The notes beneath the pieces are model-generated. The model searched no databases and was not told the DNA's origin. It worked only from the letters and a program-made list of their open reading frames with translations. DNA of 64,000 bases from an uncultured SAR86 cluster bacterium (lineage in GTDB: Bacteria > Pseudomonadota > Gammaproteobacteria > Magnimaribacterales > D2472): positions 1-64,000 of the forward strand of contig CACBGD010000003.1 in NCBI GenBank assembly GCA_902538705.1, in the 5' to 3' direction. Both the position numbers and the translations under genes were made by a program. Positions 9,625-19,313 of this stretch are shown one piece after another. Every line of letters starts with the position of its first letter. Positions within the stretch are counted from its first letter, which is position 1.

Positions 9625-9710
9625 AATTTACTCCTAAATTTTTAAGTAACTACGATACCACTAGACTCAGAGAAATAGAAAAAATATTTTGTTACCATTG
9701 ATTAGTAGAA

Positions 9711-10814
9711 ATGAAAATATCAAAAAATAAGCTACTGAATAAAACTACCTCTCATGAACCTGAATTTATTGAGGCATTAGAACTTTTAGTAGATGACATT
9801 AATGCAAATAAAGAAATAAATAATTTTGGCATTATTGCTTTTATGCATCAATTACATAATCGGATGAATGTAAGAGAGAACATTTATAAGTTTGCAAAAA
9901 ATAAAAATATGCTTGACCCAGCTGCACCGATTATCGTAACAGGCCTTCCTCGATCAGGAACCACTTTTCTCTTTGATATTCTATGCAATGATGCAGATCA
10001 TAGAAGTCCGCTTTACTGGGAAATAACAAGACCTCTTCCATGGTTAGAAAAAGGAAGTTGGCGAGAATCATTAAGAATTTTTGCAACCGATGCTGAGCTA
10101 CGTTTTGCTAGACTTGTAGTTCCAATGCTAGATGCTATGCACAAGTTGCGAGCTCTGTCTCCTGAGGAATGTGAGCAATTTAATACGGTAACTGCAAAGA
10201 GTGTTGTCTATATCTATATGTCTCATCTTCCAAACTATAAAAAGTTTCTAATGGAAACCGATTTTACTAATGTATTTAAATGGCATAAAAAGTTTTTCCA
10301 AATCTTAGAACTCTCAGGTAGACCTAAAAACTGGCTGTTTAAAGATCCATCGCATATTGAACACATCCCTGAAATCTTAAAGATTTATCCAAAGGCAAGA
10401 TTTATTCATATATTTAGAGATCCTATAAAGTCAATAACCTCAACTTGTAGCCTAACCGAAAAACTTTGGAATGGTTTATGTAATCAAATTGATAGGAAGC
10501 TTATTGGAGAACAAACGGTTCAATTTTGGGAAAATGCAATATTAAAAAATAAAGAAGGAAGAACTTTGCTTAATTCATCAATAAACCTTGATCTCGATTA
10601 TGCTGATTTTATTAAAGATCCTATTGCGACAATGGAGAATATTTATGATTTTATTGATAAGCCCTTTGAGGAAAGCATAAAAACTAAAATGGAATCTTAT
10701 ATAAGGAATCATAAGAAACATAAACATGGCAAGCATCACTATAAGCTTAAAGATTATGGTCTGACAGAGGAAATTATAGAAGATCGCATTGCCTCTAAAT
10801 GGCAAATAAACTAG
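9711..10814 (+). CDS. Sulfotransferase family protein
   Basis: 367 residues. The PAPS-binding 5'-phosphosulfate loop is [10 protein letters not shown] (about 77-86) and the 3'-phosphate motif is [12 protein letters not shown], with the serine in the expected place. This is the bacterial sulfotransferase family PF13469 type, which moves sulfate from PAPS to an alcohol or amine acceptor. There is no signal peptide and it appears cytosolic. The acceptor is unknown. It occupies the place where cysS often sits upstream of ppiB-lpxH in Gammaproteobacteria, but appears to be a separate transcription unit. Confidence 0.85.
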   Translation: MKISKNKLLNKTTSHEPEFIEALELLVDDINANKEINNFGIIAFMHQLHNRMNVRENIYKFAKNKNMLDPAAPIIVTGLPRSGTTFLFDILCNDADHRSPLYWEITRPLPWLEKGSWRESLRIFATDAELRFARLVVPMLDAMHKLRALSPEECEQFNTVTAKSVVYIYMSHLPNYKKFLMETDFTNVFKWHKKFFQILELSGRPKNWLFKDPSHIEHIPEILKIYPKARFIHIFRDPIKSITSTCSLTEKLWNGLCNQIDRKLIGEQTVQFWENAILKNKEGRTLLNSSINLDLDYADFIKDPIATMENIYDFIDKPFEESIKTKMESYIRNHKKHKHGKHHYKLKDYGLTEEIIEDRIASKWQIN

Positions 10815-10848
10815 TATTAATAAACATTTAAATTTAAAAGGTATGAGT

Positions 10849-11364
10849 ATGACAAAAACAGTTATTGCAGTAGTTATTTCAACTTCCCTTGGTGATATTA
10901 GTCTAGAACTTGATAAAGAAAAGGCTCCGGGCACAGTTGAAAATTTTATTAATCTTGTTGAATCTGGATACTATGATGAGACTATCTTTCATAGAGTAAT
11001 TAATGGTTTTATGGTTCAAGGTGGTGGGTTAAGTGAAGATATGAGAACTAAACCTTCCGGTACTCAACCAATACAAAATGAAGCAAATAATGGCTTAGCA
11101 AACGATAGAGGAACTATCGCTATGGCAAGAACTAATGATCCTCATTCAGCTACAAGTCAGTTTTTTATCAACCATAAAGATAATAGTTTCTTAAATCATT
11201 CATCAGAAACCATGCGTGGCTGGGGGTATGCAGTATTTGGGAAGGTAACAGATGGAATGGACGTTGTTGATGCTATTGCTGAGGTTGATACCGGTAACTT
11301 TCAACAGTATGCAGATGTTCCAGTTGAGCCAATTATGATTCAATCGATATCTGTTATGGAATGA
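10849..11364 (+). CDS. ppiB: Peptidyl-prolyl cis-trans isomerase, cyclophilin type
   Basis: 171 residues from the second ATG. Cyclophilin motifs [14 protein letters not shown] and [11 protein letters not shown] hold the active-site Arg, Phe and Gln. Without a signal peptide it is the cytosolic PpiB-like form. Two ATGs are possible: the first (10843) is only 1 nt from the AAAGG ribosome-binding site (10837-10841), while the second (10849) is 7 nt away, which is near optimal, so I chose the second. It overlaps lpxH by 4 nt (ATGA), a conserved ppiB-lpxH pairing. Confidence 0.93.
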   Translation: MTKTVIAVVISTSLGDISLELDKEKAPGTVENFINLVESGYYDETIFHRVINGFMVQGGGLSEDMRTKPSGTQPIQNEANNGLANDRGTIAMARTNDPHSATSQFFINHKDNSFLNHSSETMRGWGYAVFGKVTDGMDVVDAIAEVDTGNFQQYADVPVEPIMIQSISVME

Positions 11365-12089
11365 ATCCAATATATTTCATTTCAGACCTACATCTGAGTT
11401 CAGTTGAGTCGCCTACTACTAGATCATTCTTTGATTTTTTAGATAACAAAATATCTACTCCTACCAGTCTTTATATACTAGGTGATTTATTTGAGGTTTG
11501 GATTGGAGATGATGATGATACTGAGCTTGCAGCTGTTATTCAGTCTAAGCTTAGTGATTTTGCTAGCAAAGGCAATAAGCTATTTTTTATTGCTGGCAAT
11601 AGAGATTTTCTCCTTGATAAAAGCTTTGCAGCTTCAGCAGATATCCAAATCCTTGAAGATCCCTACACAATGACCTTTAACGAAATGAAAATTATCATTA
11701 GTCATGGTGATTTTTTGTGCACTCATGATTCAGAATATATGGACTTTAGAAAGCAAGTCCGATCTCAGGCTTGGAAGGACGACTTTCTCAGTAAACCCCT
11801 AGAAGAGAGAAAACAGATCGCAGACGATATGAGGGATGCTAGTAAATCTGCTAGTAAAGATAAATCTTCTAAAGTAACTGACGTAAATCTAAGTGATGTG
11901 GATTCATTTGTTCAAAAAGAAAGGCCAGATCTTTTCATTCATGGCCATACTCATCGACCAGATCTTCATGACTTAGAGTATGGAAATTATTCAACCCAGC
12001 GAATTGTTTTGGGAGATTGGGATGCTTTTGGGTGGTGCTTAAAACTTGATACTCATGGTCCCGATTTATTTAAATTCAAGATTAAATAA
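11361..12089 (+). CDS. lpxH: UDP-2,3-diacylglucosamine diphosphatase
   Basis: 242 residues (240 in E. coli). A calcineurin-like phosphoesterase that hydrolyses UDP-2,3-diacylglucosamine to lipid X in lipid A synthesis, as a peripheral membrane protein with Mn2+. The metal motifs are all present: [36 protein letters not shown] and HGHTHRP. It shows that the organism makes lipid A, hence a Gram-negative outer membrane. It is translationally coupled to ppiB. Confidence 0.95.
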   Translation: MNPIYFISDLHLSSVESPTTRSFFDFLDNKISTPTSLYILGDLFEVWIGDDDDTELAAVIQSKLSDFASKGNKLFFIAGNRDFLLDKSFAASADIQILEDPYTMTFNEMKIIISHGDFLCTHDSEYMDFRKQVRSQAWKDDFLSKPLEERKQIADDMRDASKSASKDKSSKVTDVNLSDVDSFVQKERPDLFIHGHTHRPDLHDLEYGNYSTQRIVLGDWDAFGWCLKLDTHGPDLFKFKIK

Positions 12090-12093
12090 AGCG

Positions 12094-12122
12094 TTGAAAC
12101 CTCTCTAAAAATACTGTATATT
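12094..12122 (+). promoter_or_regulatory. umuDC promoter
   Basis: TTGAAA (12094-12099), a 17-bp spacer, then TATATT (12117-12122). This is a near-consensus sigma-70 promoter whose -10 lies inside the LexA box, so bound LexA would block polymerase. Confidence 0.75.
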
Positions 12123-12131
12123 TATACAGTA
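12112..12131 (+). promoter_or_regulatory. LexA (SOS) box of umuDC
   Basis: TACTGTATATTTATACAGTA: a perfect CTGT-N8-ACAG core (12114-12129) with an AT-only centre, as in gammaproteobacterial SOS boxes. It lies 20 nt upstream of the umuD ATG. Confidence 0.93.
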
Positions 12132-12150
12132 TTTTTAACACTCCTATATT

Positions 12151-12582
12151 ATGAAAATTAATTACATCGGTACGGTGATTGCAGATAATTTATCTGAACT
12201 AATGCTGCCATATTTCCAAGATATGGTGCATGCTGGATTCCCTAGTCCTGCAAGTGATTTCATAGAATCGCCTATAGATCTAAATGAATATTTAATAAAA
12301 AATAATGCCGCTACCTTTCTTGTGAGAGTAAGTGGAAAATCTATGGTAGGTGCAGGTATTAATGATGGTGCAACTCTCATAATAGATAGAAGTATTAAGC
12401 CCTCTCACAACAGCATTATAGTAGCAGCAGTCGATGGTGAGTTTGTTTGCAGAAGACTTAAAACTAAGCCTAAATTATGCCTAGTCGCTGAAAATAAAGG
12501 CTACAAACCAATCTATATAAATAGCCAAATAAACTTTGAAGTAACGGGGCTAGTAACTTCAGTTATTAATCAATTTACATGA
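12151..12582 (+). CDS. umuD: UmuD-type S24 peptidase subunit of DNA polymerase V
   Basis: 143 residues (139 in E. coli), collinear with UmuD. RecA-promoted self-cleavage would occur at A28-G29 in MVHAGFPSP. The nucleophile is S64 in SGKSM. Counting along the alignment, the catalytic lysine (K97 in E. coli, in GEFTVKKL) falls on R101 in GEFVCRRLK; the nearest lysine is K104. UmuD may therefore be slow or unable to cleave itself, or the base may differ. It is controlled by the SOS box upstream and overlaps umuC by 4 nt (ATGA). Confidence 0.92.
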   Translation: MKINYIGTVIADNLSELMLPYFQDMVHAGFPSPASDFIESPIDLNEYLIKNNAATFLVRVSGKSMVGAGINDGATLIIDRSIKPSHNSIIVAAVDGEFVCRRLKTKPKLCLVAENKGYKPIYINSQINFEVTGLVTSVINQFT

Positions 12583-13838
12583 GCATAGCCCTAGTAGATT
12601 GTGATAGCTTTTATGCTTCATGTGAAAGAGTGTTTCGTCCTGATCTTAAGAATAGACCTATCGTTGTTCTCTCCAATAATGATGGCTGCGTAATTGCAAG
12701 GAGTTCAGAGGCAAAATCGATGGGTGTAAAGATGGGGGTTCCTTGGTTTAAGATCAAAGATAGCTATATCAGAAAAGGCGGCATTGTTTTCTCATCTAAC
12801 TTCGCTTTCTATGGAGATATGTCCAGGAGAGTTATGAATATTTTAAATTCCATTTCTCCAAAAACAGAAGTCTATAGTATTGATGAGGCATTTTTAGATT
12901 TCTCAGGTACCGAAAAAAATATAGGCTGTTTTGATTTTGGATTACATTTAAAGAATACCGTGGGAAGATGGACAGGAATACCTGTGCGAATAGGTATAGG
13001 TCCTACTAAAACTCTATCCAAGATTGCCAGCTATCAAATAAAAAAGAGAGATATTAGATCGAGAGTTTTAGTGCTAGATAATCAGAAAGATATAAATGAA
13101 GCCCTTAAAGATACTCCAATTGGTGAAATATGGGGAGTTGGGAGAAGACTAAATAGAAAGCTATCAATGGCAGGCATTAGAAATGCTCTACAACTATCAT
13201 ATGCTCCACCTCAGGATATAAGAAAAAGGTTTAGTATTGTTTTAGAGCGCACAGTTAGAGAACTTAATGGTGAAAAGTGTTTAGATATTGAAGATGTTTC
13301 TCCAACTAAAAAACAAATTGTGGTAAGTAGGAGTTTTGCAAAAAAAATTACTAATTTGGAAGTCCTAAATACTGTTGTTAATGATTATGTGGTGAGAGCA
13401 GCTGAAAAATTAAGATCCGAAAAGCAGAAAAGTTCAAGAATATCAGTATTTATCAGAACCAGTCCTTTTGATGCTAATGAAAGTTATAGGGCTATAAAGA
13501 GCTATTCATTTACTTACCCAACAGATGATTCAAGAGACTTTTTGTATGCTGTAAGGAAAATTCTGCCCAAAATCTATAGGCCTAATTATAGGTATTCGAA
13601 AGCTGGGATTATGCTAAGTTCGTTTTCAGATATTGGTTACATACAAAATTCTTTATTTAATGAAAGACATGCTTGCAAGATGGATTCAAAATTGATGCAA
13701 GTAATTGATGAGTTAAATCTAAATCAAAAGCAGATCTATATTGCCTCACAAAATATAGGGAGATTTAAGCCCATACAAAGAAACATGATATCTCCAAAAT
13801 ATACGACTAGATGGAGTGATCTACCTATAGTTAGGTAG
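12579..13838 (+). CDS. umuC: DNA polymerase V catalytic subunit UmuC (Y family)
   Basis: 419 residues (422 in E. coli). An error-prone translesion polymerase that works with cleaved UmuD. The catalytic carboxylates are in VDCDSFYASCERVF at the N-terminus and YSIDEAFLDFSG (about 100-112). A helix-hairpin-helix segment follows (IWGVGRRLNRKL), and a UmuC-type C-terminal domain holds the little finger. It is coupled to umuD by ATGA and shares its SOS box. The 3' end overlaps the convergent DUF1289 gene by 8 nt. Confidence 0.96.
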   Translation: MSIALVDCDSFYASCERVFRPDLKNRPIVVLSNNDGCVIARSSEAKSMGVKMGVPWFKIKDSYIRKGGIVFSSNFAFYGDMSRRVMNILNSISPKTEVYSIDEAFLDFSGTEKNIGCFDFGLHLKNTVGRWTGIPVRIGIGPTKTLSKIASYQIKKRDIRSRVLVLDNQKDINEALKDTPIGEIWGVGRRLNRKLSMAGIRNALQLSYAPPQDIRKRFSIVLERTVRELNGEKCLDIEDVSPTKKQIVVSRSFAKKITNLEVLNTVVNDYVVRAAEKLRSEKQKSSRISVFIRTSPFDANESYRAIKSYSFTYPTDDSRDFLYAVRKILPKIYRPNYRYSKAGIMLSSFSDIGYIQNSLFNERHACKMDSKLMQVIDELNLNQKQIYIASQNIGRFKPIQRNMISPKYTTRWSDLPIVR

Positions 13839-14280
13839 CCCGATTGAAAAATTTATAATAGTGAGCCTCGGATAATTGAAGCATTTCTTGATTGATTAGA
13901 TCCCGAAGTTCTAAAAGAGAAAGCTCTGAAAATTGAGGTAAAATTTCTATCCCAAAATCATTTAAATCTAAGTCTTCATTACTAGATGCGCGAAGCAGGT
14001 CAAAAACCCAAGTAATAGGATCAAGGGAATTGTTGAAGTTGATTGAGAATTCATTCATTTTACTCTCAAAGAGGTTGCTATCAGATACGGTAAACTTTTC
14101 TTGAAGAATCGTAGCCTTAAATTGTTCGAGTCTAGAATTTACAACGGCCCTTTCGTCGTTTGAAAATTTACCCCAATTAGTTATTTCATGTGAAAACCTC
14201 TTACATCCCTTACAAACATCATCACCAAAAGTGGTAGAACAGATTCCAATACATGGAGTTGAAGATCGATCTTTACGCAT
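13831..14280 (-). CDS. DUF1289 domain-containing protein with a C-terminal extension
   Basis: 149 residues. The N-terminal 50 residues are a DUF1289 metal-binding motif, C10-x3-C14 and C23-x2-C26 in PCIGICSTTFGDDVCKGC, followed by the family's EITNWGKFSNDERAVV. Typical members end after about 60-90 residues; here about 90 more follow, acidic and helical, with no recognised domain. It probably binds zinc or iron; its function is not known. It is divergent from acnB and convergent with umuC. Confidence 0.8.
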   Translation of the reverse strand: MRKDRSSTPCIGICSTTFGDDVCKGCKRFSHEITNWGKFSNDERAVVNSRLEQFKATILQEKFTVSDSNLFESKMNEFSINFNNSLDPITWVFDLLRASSNEDLDLNDFGIEILPQFSELSLLELRDLINQEMLQLSEAHYYKFFNRAT

Positions 14281-14320
14281 ATATTGAATAATACAATAAT
14301 ATTTTATTTTTGTAATTTGG

Positions 14321-14350
14321 TTGGAAAGTTTAACCCAAGAGAAGTAAAAT
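14321..14350 (+). promoter_or_regulatory. Probable acnB promoter
   Basis: TTGGAA (14321-14326), an 18-bp spacer, then TAAAAT (14345-14350). The expected transcription start falls at or next to the GTG start codon (14357), so the message may be leaderless. Confidence 0.5.
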
Positions 14351-14356
14351 AGGCGC

Positions 14357-16933
14357 GTGTTAGAGGACTATAAAAAGCATTGCAGAGAAAGAGAGGAAAT
14401 GGGCATCCCCCCTCTTCCACTTGATGCAGAACAAACAGCAGCAGTAATAAATCTTCTTAAAAATGATCATGACGAAAATGAACTACTGCTTTTTCTCTTA
14501 AAAGAAAGAGTTCCAGCGGGAGTTGATGATGCGGCATATGTTAAGGCAGGTTTTTTATCAGACTTAACAAAAGGAGAAACTGAAAGTCCTTATATTTCAA
14601 AAGAAGATGCGGTTGCGATTTTAGGAACTATGCTTGGTGGTTATAACATTCAGCCTCTAATAGATTGTCTAGAAATTGATGAGCTTGCTGATGATGCTGC
14701 CATTGCATTAAGTAATACACTTTTAATTTTTGATTCGTTTAATGACATCTTTGAGCTTTCAAAAACAAATGAACATGCAAAAAAAGTAATCAATTCATGG
14801 GCAAATGCGGAATGGTTTACAAGTAAAGAAGATATTCCTGAAAAAATAAAACTAACTGTTTTTAAGGTTCCTGGTGAAATAAATACGGATGATTTGTCGC
14901 CCGCCCCTGATGCTTGGTCAAGACCAGATATTCCACTTCATGCATTAGCAATGCTCAAGATGCCAAGAGATGGTATAAACGAACCACTAAAAACTATTGA
15001 AGATTTAAAGAAAAAAGGAAATCCGGTAGTTTTTGTTGGCGATGTAGTTGGAACAGGTTCTTCAAGAAAATCTGCAACAAATTCAGTTCTTTGGCATATG
15101 GGAGATGAAATTCCAGCTATACCAAATAAAAAAGAAGGAGGTTTTTGTTTCGGAGGCAAGATTGCTCCCATTTTTTATAATACTTTGGAAGACTCTGGAG
15201 CATTTCCTATTGAGTGTGATGTTTCAAAATTAGAAATGGGTCAAGAAATTATTTTTGAGCCATTTAAAGGGAAAATATCTGATGCTAATTCAAATGAGTT
15301 ACTTTCTGAATTTAAATTAAAAACTGAAGTATTACTTGATGAAGTAAGAGCAAATGGAAGGATTCCTCTTATCATCGGAAGACAGTTAACTGATAAAACC
15401 AGAGAAGTATTAGGATTGGAGCCAACTAATATTTTTAGAAGGCCCAATCAAAATGATACTTCAAAAAAAGGATATACCTTAGCTCAAAAGATGGTTGGAA
15501 AGGCATGTGGTGTTGAAGGCGTTAGACCAGGCGATTACTGCGAACCAAGGATGAGTACTGTTGGATCTCAAGATACTACTGGACCAATGACAAGGGATGA
15601 ATTGAAGGAACTAGCTTGTTTGGGTTTTTCAGCAGATTTAGTAATGCAATCTTTTTGCCATACTGCTGCATATCCAAAACCTGTTGATATAGATACGCAA
15701 CACTCACTCCCAGAATTTATAAAAACAAGAGGTGGTGTATCACTCAAACCTGGAGATGGAATAATACACTCTTGGCTTAACAGAATGTTAATACCCGACA
15801 CTGTGGGGACTGGTGGTGATAGTCATACCAGATTTCCAATTGGTATAAGTTTTCCGGCTGGGTCCGGATTAGTCGCTTTTGCAGCTACTCTTGGTGTGAT
15901 GCCTTTAGATATGCCAGAGTCGGTTCTTGTTAGGTTTAAAGGCGAGATGCAGCCTGGAATTACTTTAAGGGATCTTGTTAATGCAATCCCATATGCAGCT
16001 ATCCAACAAGGTCATCTTACTGTTGCAAAAGAAGGTAAAAAGAATATCTTTTCTGGAAGATGTCTTGAAGTTGAAGGACTCCCAAATCTTAAAGTTGAAC
16101 AAGCTTTTGAAATTTCTGATGCTTCAGCAGAGAGATCTGCATCTGGATGTACCATTAGATTGAGTAAAGAACCAATTATTGAATATTTAAATTCAAATAT
16201 AGTTATGTTGAGATGGATGATAACTAATGGTTATGGTGATTCAAAAACACTTGAAAGACGTGCCAAGGCTATGGAGGAATGGATAAAAGATCCTCATTTG
16301 CTAGAAGCAGATAATGATGCAGAGTATGCAGCTATAATTGAGATTGATTTAAATGAGATCAAAGAACCCCTTTTAGCTTGTCCTAACGATCCTGACGATA
16401 TTAAGCCTCTCTCAGAAGTCCAAAATACGAAAATTGATGAAGTTTTTCTTGGATCTTGCATGACAAATATTGGACACTTCAGAGCCGCGGGACATCTCCT
16501 TAAAAAACATAATGGAACTAAAGCAAGATTTTGGGTAGTTCCACCTACGAAAATGGATGAACAGCAACTAATGGAAGAAGGTATTTACAATATATTTGGA
16601 GTCTCAGGAGCTAGAACAGAAATGCCAGGATGTTCATTATGTATGGGTAATCAAGCTAGAGTACTTGCAAACTCAACAGTGGTGTCTACGTCAACTAGAA
16701 ATTATCCAAACAGGCTTGGTGATGGCGCTGATGTATTTCTCGCGTCTGCTGAACTTTCTTCTGTATCAGCTGTACTTGGAAGACTTCCCTCTCCAGAAGA
16801 ATATCTTGAGTTTATGAATGAAATCAATCCTCTTTCAGAGGAGATCTACAGATATCTTAATTTCGACCAACTGCCTGAATATCTAAATGATGCAAAAAAA
16901 GCTGAGATATCAGCAGTAAATATAGTTTCTTAA
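14357..16933 (+). CDS. acnB: Aconitate hydratase B (also a likely 2-methylaconitate hydratase)
   Basis: 858 residues (865 in E. coli). The N-terminal HEAT-like domain is followed by the swivel domain and then the catalytic domains, the order of AcnB rather than AcnA. The 4Fe-4S cysteines are in FLGSCMTN and PGCSLCMG. It isomerises citrate to isocitrate in the TCA cycle, and in organisms with PrpD it can also hydrate 2-methyl-cis-aconitate for the methylcitrate cycle; prpBCD lie elsewhere in this window. The start is GTG (14357), giving the expected MLEDYKKH N-terminus. The last 4 nt overlap purF tail to tail. Confidence 0.97.
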   Translation: MLEDYKKHCREREEMGIPPLPLDAEQTAAVINLLKNDHDENELLLFLLKERVPAGVDDAAYVKAGFLSDLTKGETESPYISKEDAVAILGTMLGGYNIQPLIDCLEIDELADDAAIALSNTLLIFDSFNDIFELSKTNEHAKKVINSWANAEWFTSKEDIPEKIKLTVFKVPGEINTDDLSPAPDAWSRPDIPLHALAMLKMPRDGINEPLKTIEDLKKKGNPVVFVGDVVGTGSSRKSATNSVLWHMGDEIPAIPNKKEGGFCFGGKIAPIFYNTLEDSGAFPIECDVSKLEMGQEIIFEPFKGKISDANSNELLSEFKLKTEVLLDEVRANGRIPLIIGRQLTDKTREVLGLEPTNIFRRPNQNDTSKKGYTLAQKMVGKACGVEGVRPGDYCEPRMSTVGSQDTTGPMTRDELKELACLGFSADLVMQSFCHTAAYPKPVDIDTQHSLPEFIKTRGGVSLKPGDGIIHSWLNRMLIPDTVGTGGDSHTRFPIGISFPAGSGLVAFAATLGVMPLDMPESVLVRFKGEMQPGITLRDLVNAIPYAAIQQGHLTVAKEGKKNIFSGRCLEVEGLPNLKVEQAFEISDASAERSASGCTIRLSKEPIIEYLNSNIVMLRWMITNGYGDSKTLERRAKAMEEWIKDPHLLEADNDAEYAAIIEIDLNEIKEPLLACPNDPDDIKPLSEVQNTKIDEVFLGSCMTNIGHFRAAGHLLKKHNGTKARFWVVPPTKMDEQQLMEEGIYNIFGVSGARTEMPGCSLCMGNQARVLANSTVVSTSTRNYPNRLGDGADVFLASAELSSVSAVLGRLPSPEEYLEFMNEINPLSEEIYRYLNFDQLPEYLNDAKKAEISAVNIVS

Positions 16934-18417
16934 GTTTTAATTTTTTCTTGTTTGGACATTTTGATAATGTCACTTCTTTCTTCCTCGAGATTTTCAAGAT
17001 ATCCCTCTTCAATTTGAGTGGGATAATTGCCTGTAAAGATGGAAGTCTCAAAATCTTTGATATCTGGATTCCCTTCTTGAACTGAACTAATAAGGTCATT
17101 AAGAGATTGATAGATAAGCTCATCAGCTCCAATTGCATCTGCAACTTCAGCCTCTGTTTTATTGTGCGCAATCAACTCTTTTGTTGCAGCCATATCTATT
17201 CCATAAAGATTTTGATACTTAACAGGAGGAGCAGCGGATGCAAACAAGACTTTCTTTGCTCCTGCCTCTCGTACCATCTCGATAATCTGCCTACTTGTAG
17301 TTCCTCTAACAATTGAGTCGTCTACAAGTAAAACATTTTTATCCTTAAACTCTAAATCAAGAATATTAAGTTTTCTTCTAACTGATTTTTTTCTTTCTTC
17401 TTGCAAAGGCATTATAAAGGTTCTACCTATATATCTATTTTTAACAAAGCCTTGGCGATAAGGTTTCTTTAAATCTGCTGCAAGTTGTAATGCCGCAGTT
17501 GTAGAGCTGTCAGGAATGGGAATGACAACATCAATTTCATCAACAAGATTAAGATTCCTTATCCTATCTGCTAATTTCAAACCCATTCTCATCCTCGATT
17601 TATAAACAGAAATTTCATCAATTATTGAATCAGGCCTAGCAAGATATACATACTCAAATATACAAGGTTTTTTAGAGCTTTCTGAAGAACATTGTTGAGA
17701 GAATATTTTCCCTGAGTTATCAATAAAAACTGCTTCACCAGGTTCAACGTCTCTTAAAAACTTATAGCCAAGTGCTGAGAAAAGTGCAGTTTCTGATGAA
17801 ATGATATATTCATTTCTATTTTTACCCTTTCTTACTCCAATTGTGAGGGGTCTTATTCCTAAAGGATCTCTAAAGCCCAAAATTCCATATCCAGTAATCA
17901 AAGCAACAACGGCATATGCACCATTAATTCTCATATGTGTTTTTTCGATTGCAGAAAAATAATCTTTTGGTTTTGGGAATACTGCCTCCTGTTTTGAGAG
18001 CTCAAGTGCGAGAATATTCAGTAAGACCTCAGAATCTGACTCAGTATTTATATGTCTTCTTTCAGCATGAAATAACTCAGCGGCAAGTTTTTTTGAGTTA
18101 GTTAGATTTCCATTATGGGCCAAGCTTATTCCATAAGGTGCATTAACATACATTGGCTGAGCAAATTCTTTTCCGACACCTCCAGCTGTTGGATACCTCA
18201 CATGTCCTATACCAAGATTTCCAGAAAGATTATTCATATGCCTCTGTTGAAAGACATCACGAACATAACCCATAGATTTTCTGCTATTTAATTTTCCACT
18301 TGGTTCACAGACAACCATCCCAGCTGCATCTTGTCCTCTATGTTGGAGCATCAATAGAGATTCATAAATCTCTTCAGCTACGTTGTTTTCTGAAGAAATC
18401 CCTATAATTCCGCACAT
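16930..18417 (-). CDS. purF: Amidophosphoribosyltransferase
   Basis: 495 residues. First committed step of purine synthesis: PRPP plus glutamine gives phosphoribosylamine. The N-terminus MCGIIGI exposes the glutaminase nucleophile as Cys2, so there is no propeptide. The glutaminase motif HNGNLTN and the PRPP loop [13 protein letters not shown] are present. It is the last gene of the aroC-to-purF run, 3 nt after cvpA; the cvpA-purF pairing is conserved in Gammaproteobacteria. The stop TTAA is shared with acnB on the other strand. Confidence 0.97.
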   Translation of the reverse strand: MCGIIGISSENNVAEEIYESLLMLQHRGQDAAGMVVCEPSGKLNSRKSMGYVRDVFQQRHMNNLSGNLGIGHVRYPTAGGVGKEFAQPMYVNAPYGISLAHNGNLTNSKKLAAELFHAERRHINTESDSEVLLNILALELSKQEAVFPKPKDYFSAIEKTHMRINGAYAVVALITGYGILGFRDPLGIRPLTIGVRKGKNRNEYIISSETALFSALGYKFLRDVEPGEAVFIDNSGKIFSQQCSSESSKKPCIFEYVYLARPDSIIDEISVYKSRMRMGLKLADRIRNLNLVDEIDVVIPIPDSSTTAALQLAADLKKPYRQGFVKNRYIGRTFIMPLQEERKKSVRRKLNILDLEFKDKNVLLVDDSIVRGTTSRQIIEMVREAGAKKVLFASAAPPVKYQNLYGIDMAATKELIAHNKTEAEVADAIGADELIYQSLNDLISSVQEGNPDIKDFETSIFTGNYPTQIEEGYLENLEEERSDIIKMSKQEKIKT

Positions 18418-18420
18418 TGT

Positions 18421-18942
18421 TTATTCCCCATTTATGACTATATCTTCAATATCCGATTCCGCTAAAAGATCCTTAATGTAAGTCTCTAGAACTGGCAAAA
18501 ATTCCTCAAAAAATGGTGAAATCTTTGAAGAAGTAAAGATTTCAGATTCTTTCAAATTCGAGGGTAATAAAAAGTAAACTGCCAAAATTACAATTAAGCC
18601 CCTACCAATTCCAAATAATACACCCATAAATTTATCAAAGCCAGACATTCCTGACCATTTAACTATTCTTGAAATCAAATTAATCAAAAATCCACCAACT
18701 ATGATGGAAATTATAAAAATAAGAACAGACGCTATAATTTTTGAAGCTTCTTCATTTCCAATAATCGCAGCAATTTCAGGTGTTGCATATCCCTCTAAAC
18801 CAACTGCAGCAAAAAAAGCAAAAATCCAAAGTAATAATGATAAAAATTCTTTGGTAAACCCTCTAAAAAGAGAAACGATGCCAGATGAGCCTATAACAAA
18901 TAATATAACTAAATCTGTGACATTAAGACCTAAGGTTTCCAT
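18421..18942 (-). CDS. cvpA: CvpA family inner-membrane protein
   Basis: 173 residues with four hydrophobic segments (about 10-28, 32-50, 66-86 and 106-124). The family's FRGFTKEFLSL segment follows the first of them. CvpA was named for colicin V production and is linked to envelope stress tolerance; the mechanism is not known. It lies directly upstream of purF and overlaps the SPOR-domain gene by 13 nt. Confidence 0.9.
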   Translation of the reverse strand: METLGLNVTDLVILFVIGSSGIVSLFRGFTKEFLSLLLWIFAFFAAVGLEGYATPEIAAIIGNEEASKIIASVLIFIISIIVGGFLINLISRIVKWSGMSGFDKFMGVLFGIGRGLIVILAVYFLLPSNLKESEIFTSSKISPFFEEFLPVLETYIKDLLAESDIEDIVINGE

Positions 18943-19313
18943 AAAACAATCTCGCCAGAATTAGTTTCTGAAATCTCATAAATAAATTCAATGTTGTTAT
19001 CAATATCCTCTTTTGTTCTAAAGGGGCCAACGTACACTGCTGTTAAATCTGAATTATTTGGTAAGACTTCAGTGTATGCAGGAAAATAATTATTTATATT
19101 CTTTTTCAGAGCTTTTGCGTTCTCCTCGTTTTCAAAAACATTCACTCTAACAACAAACATTTCAAAATCACCTTTAGTGATGCTTCTCGCACTTGGTGAA
19201 AGTTGGTAGCTAATTGAATCTTGGTATTTAGGTTGTGGCGACAATATAAAAATAAAAACAATAAGACCCATAAGGATTACAAAGATGAAACCAACAAATT
19301 TTTCTAAATTCAT
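18930..19313 (-). CDS. SPOR-domain membrane protein (DedD-like)
   Basis: 127 residues. One N-terminal membrane helix (about 6-25, VGFIFVILMGLIVFIFIL) is followed by a short linker and a C-terminal SPOR domain (about 50-125: FVVRVNVFENEENAKALKKN ... YVGPFRT). SPOR domains bind denuded peptidoglycan at the septum, so a cell-division role is likely. The position between accD and cvpA is that of dedD in related genomes, though this version is much shorter and lacks the long linker. It overlaps accD by 1 nt. Confidence 0.85.
   Translation of the reverse strand: MNLEKFVGFIFVILMGLIVFIFILSPQPKYQDSISYQLSPSARSITKGDFEMFVVRVNVFENEENAKALKKNINNYFPAYTEVLPNNSDLTAVYVGPFRTKEDIDNNIEFIYEISETNSGEIVLWKP

Noticed and set aside
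10578..10934. 118-codon open frame on the - strand
   Set aside because: Antisense to the sulfotransferase 3' end and ppiB 5' end; hydrophobic AT-rich artefact.
16857..17171. 104-codon open frame across the acnB-purF junction
   Set aside because: Out of frame inside purF and antisense to acnB; Lys/Leu-rich translation.
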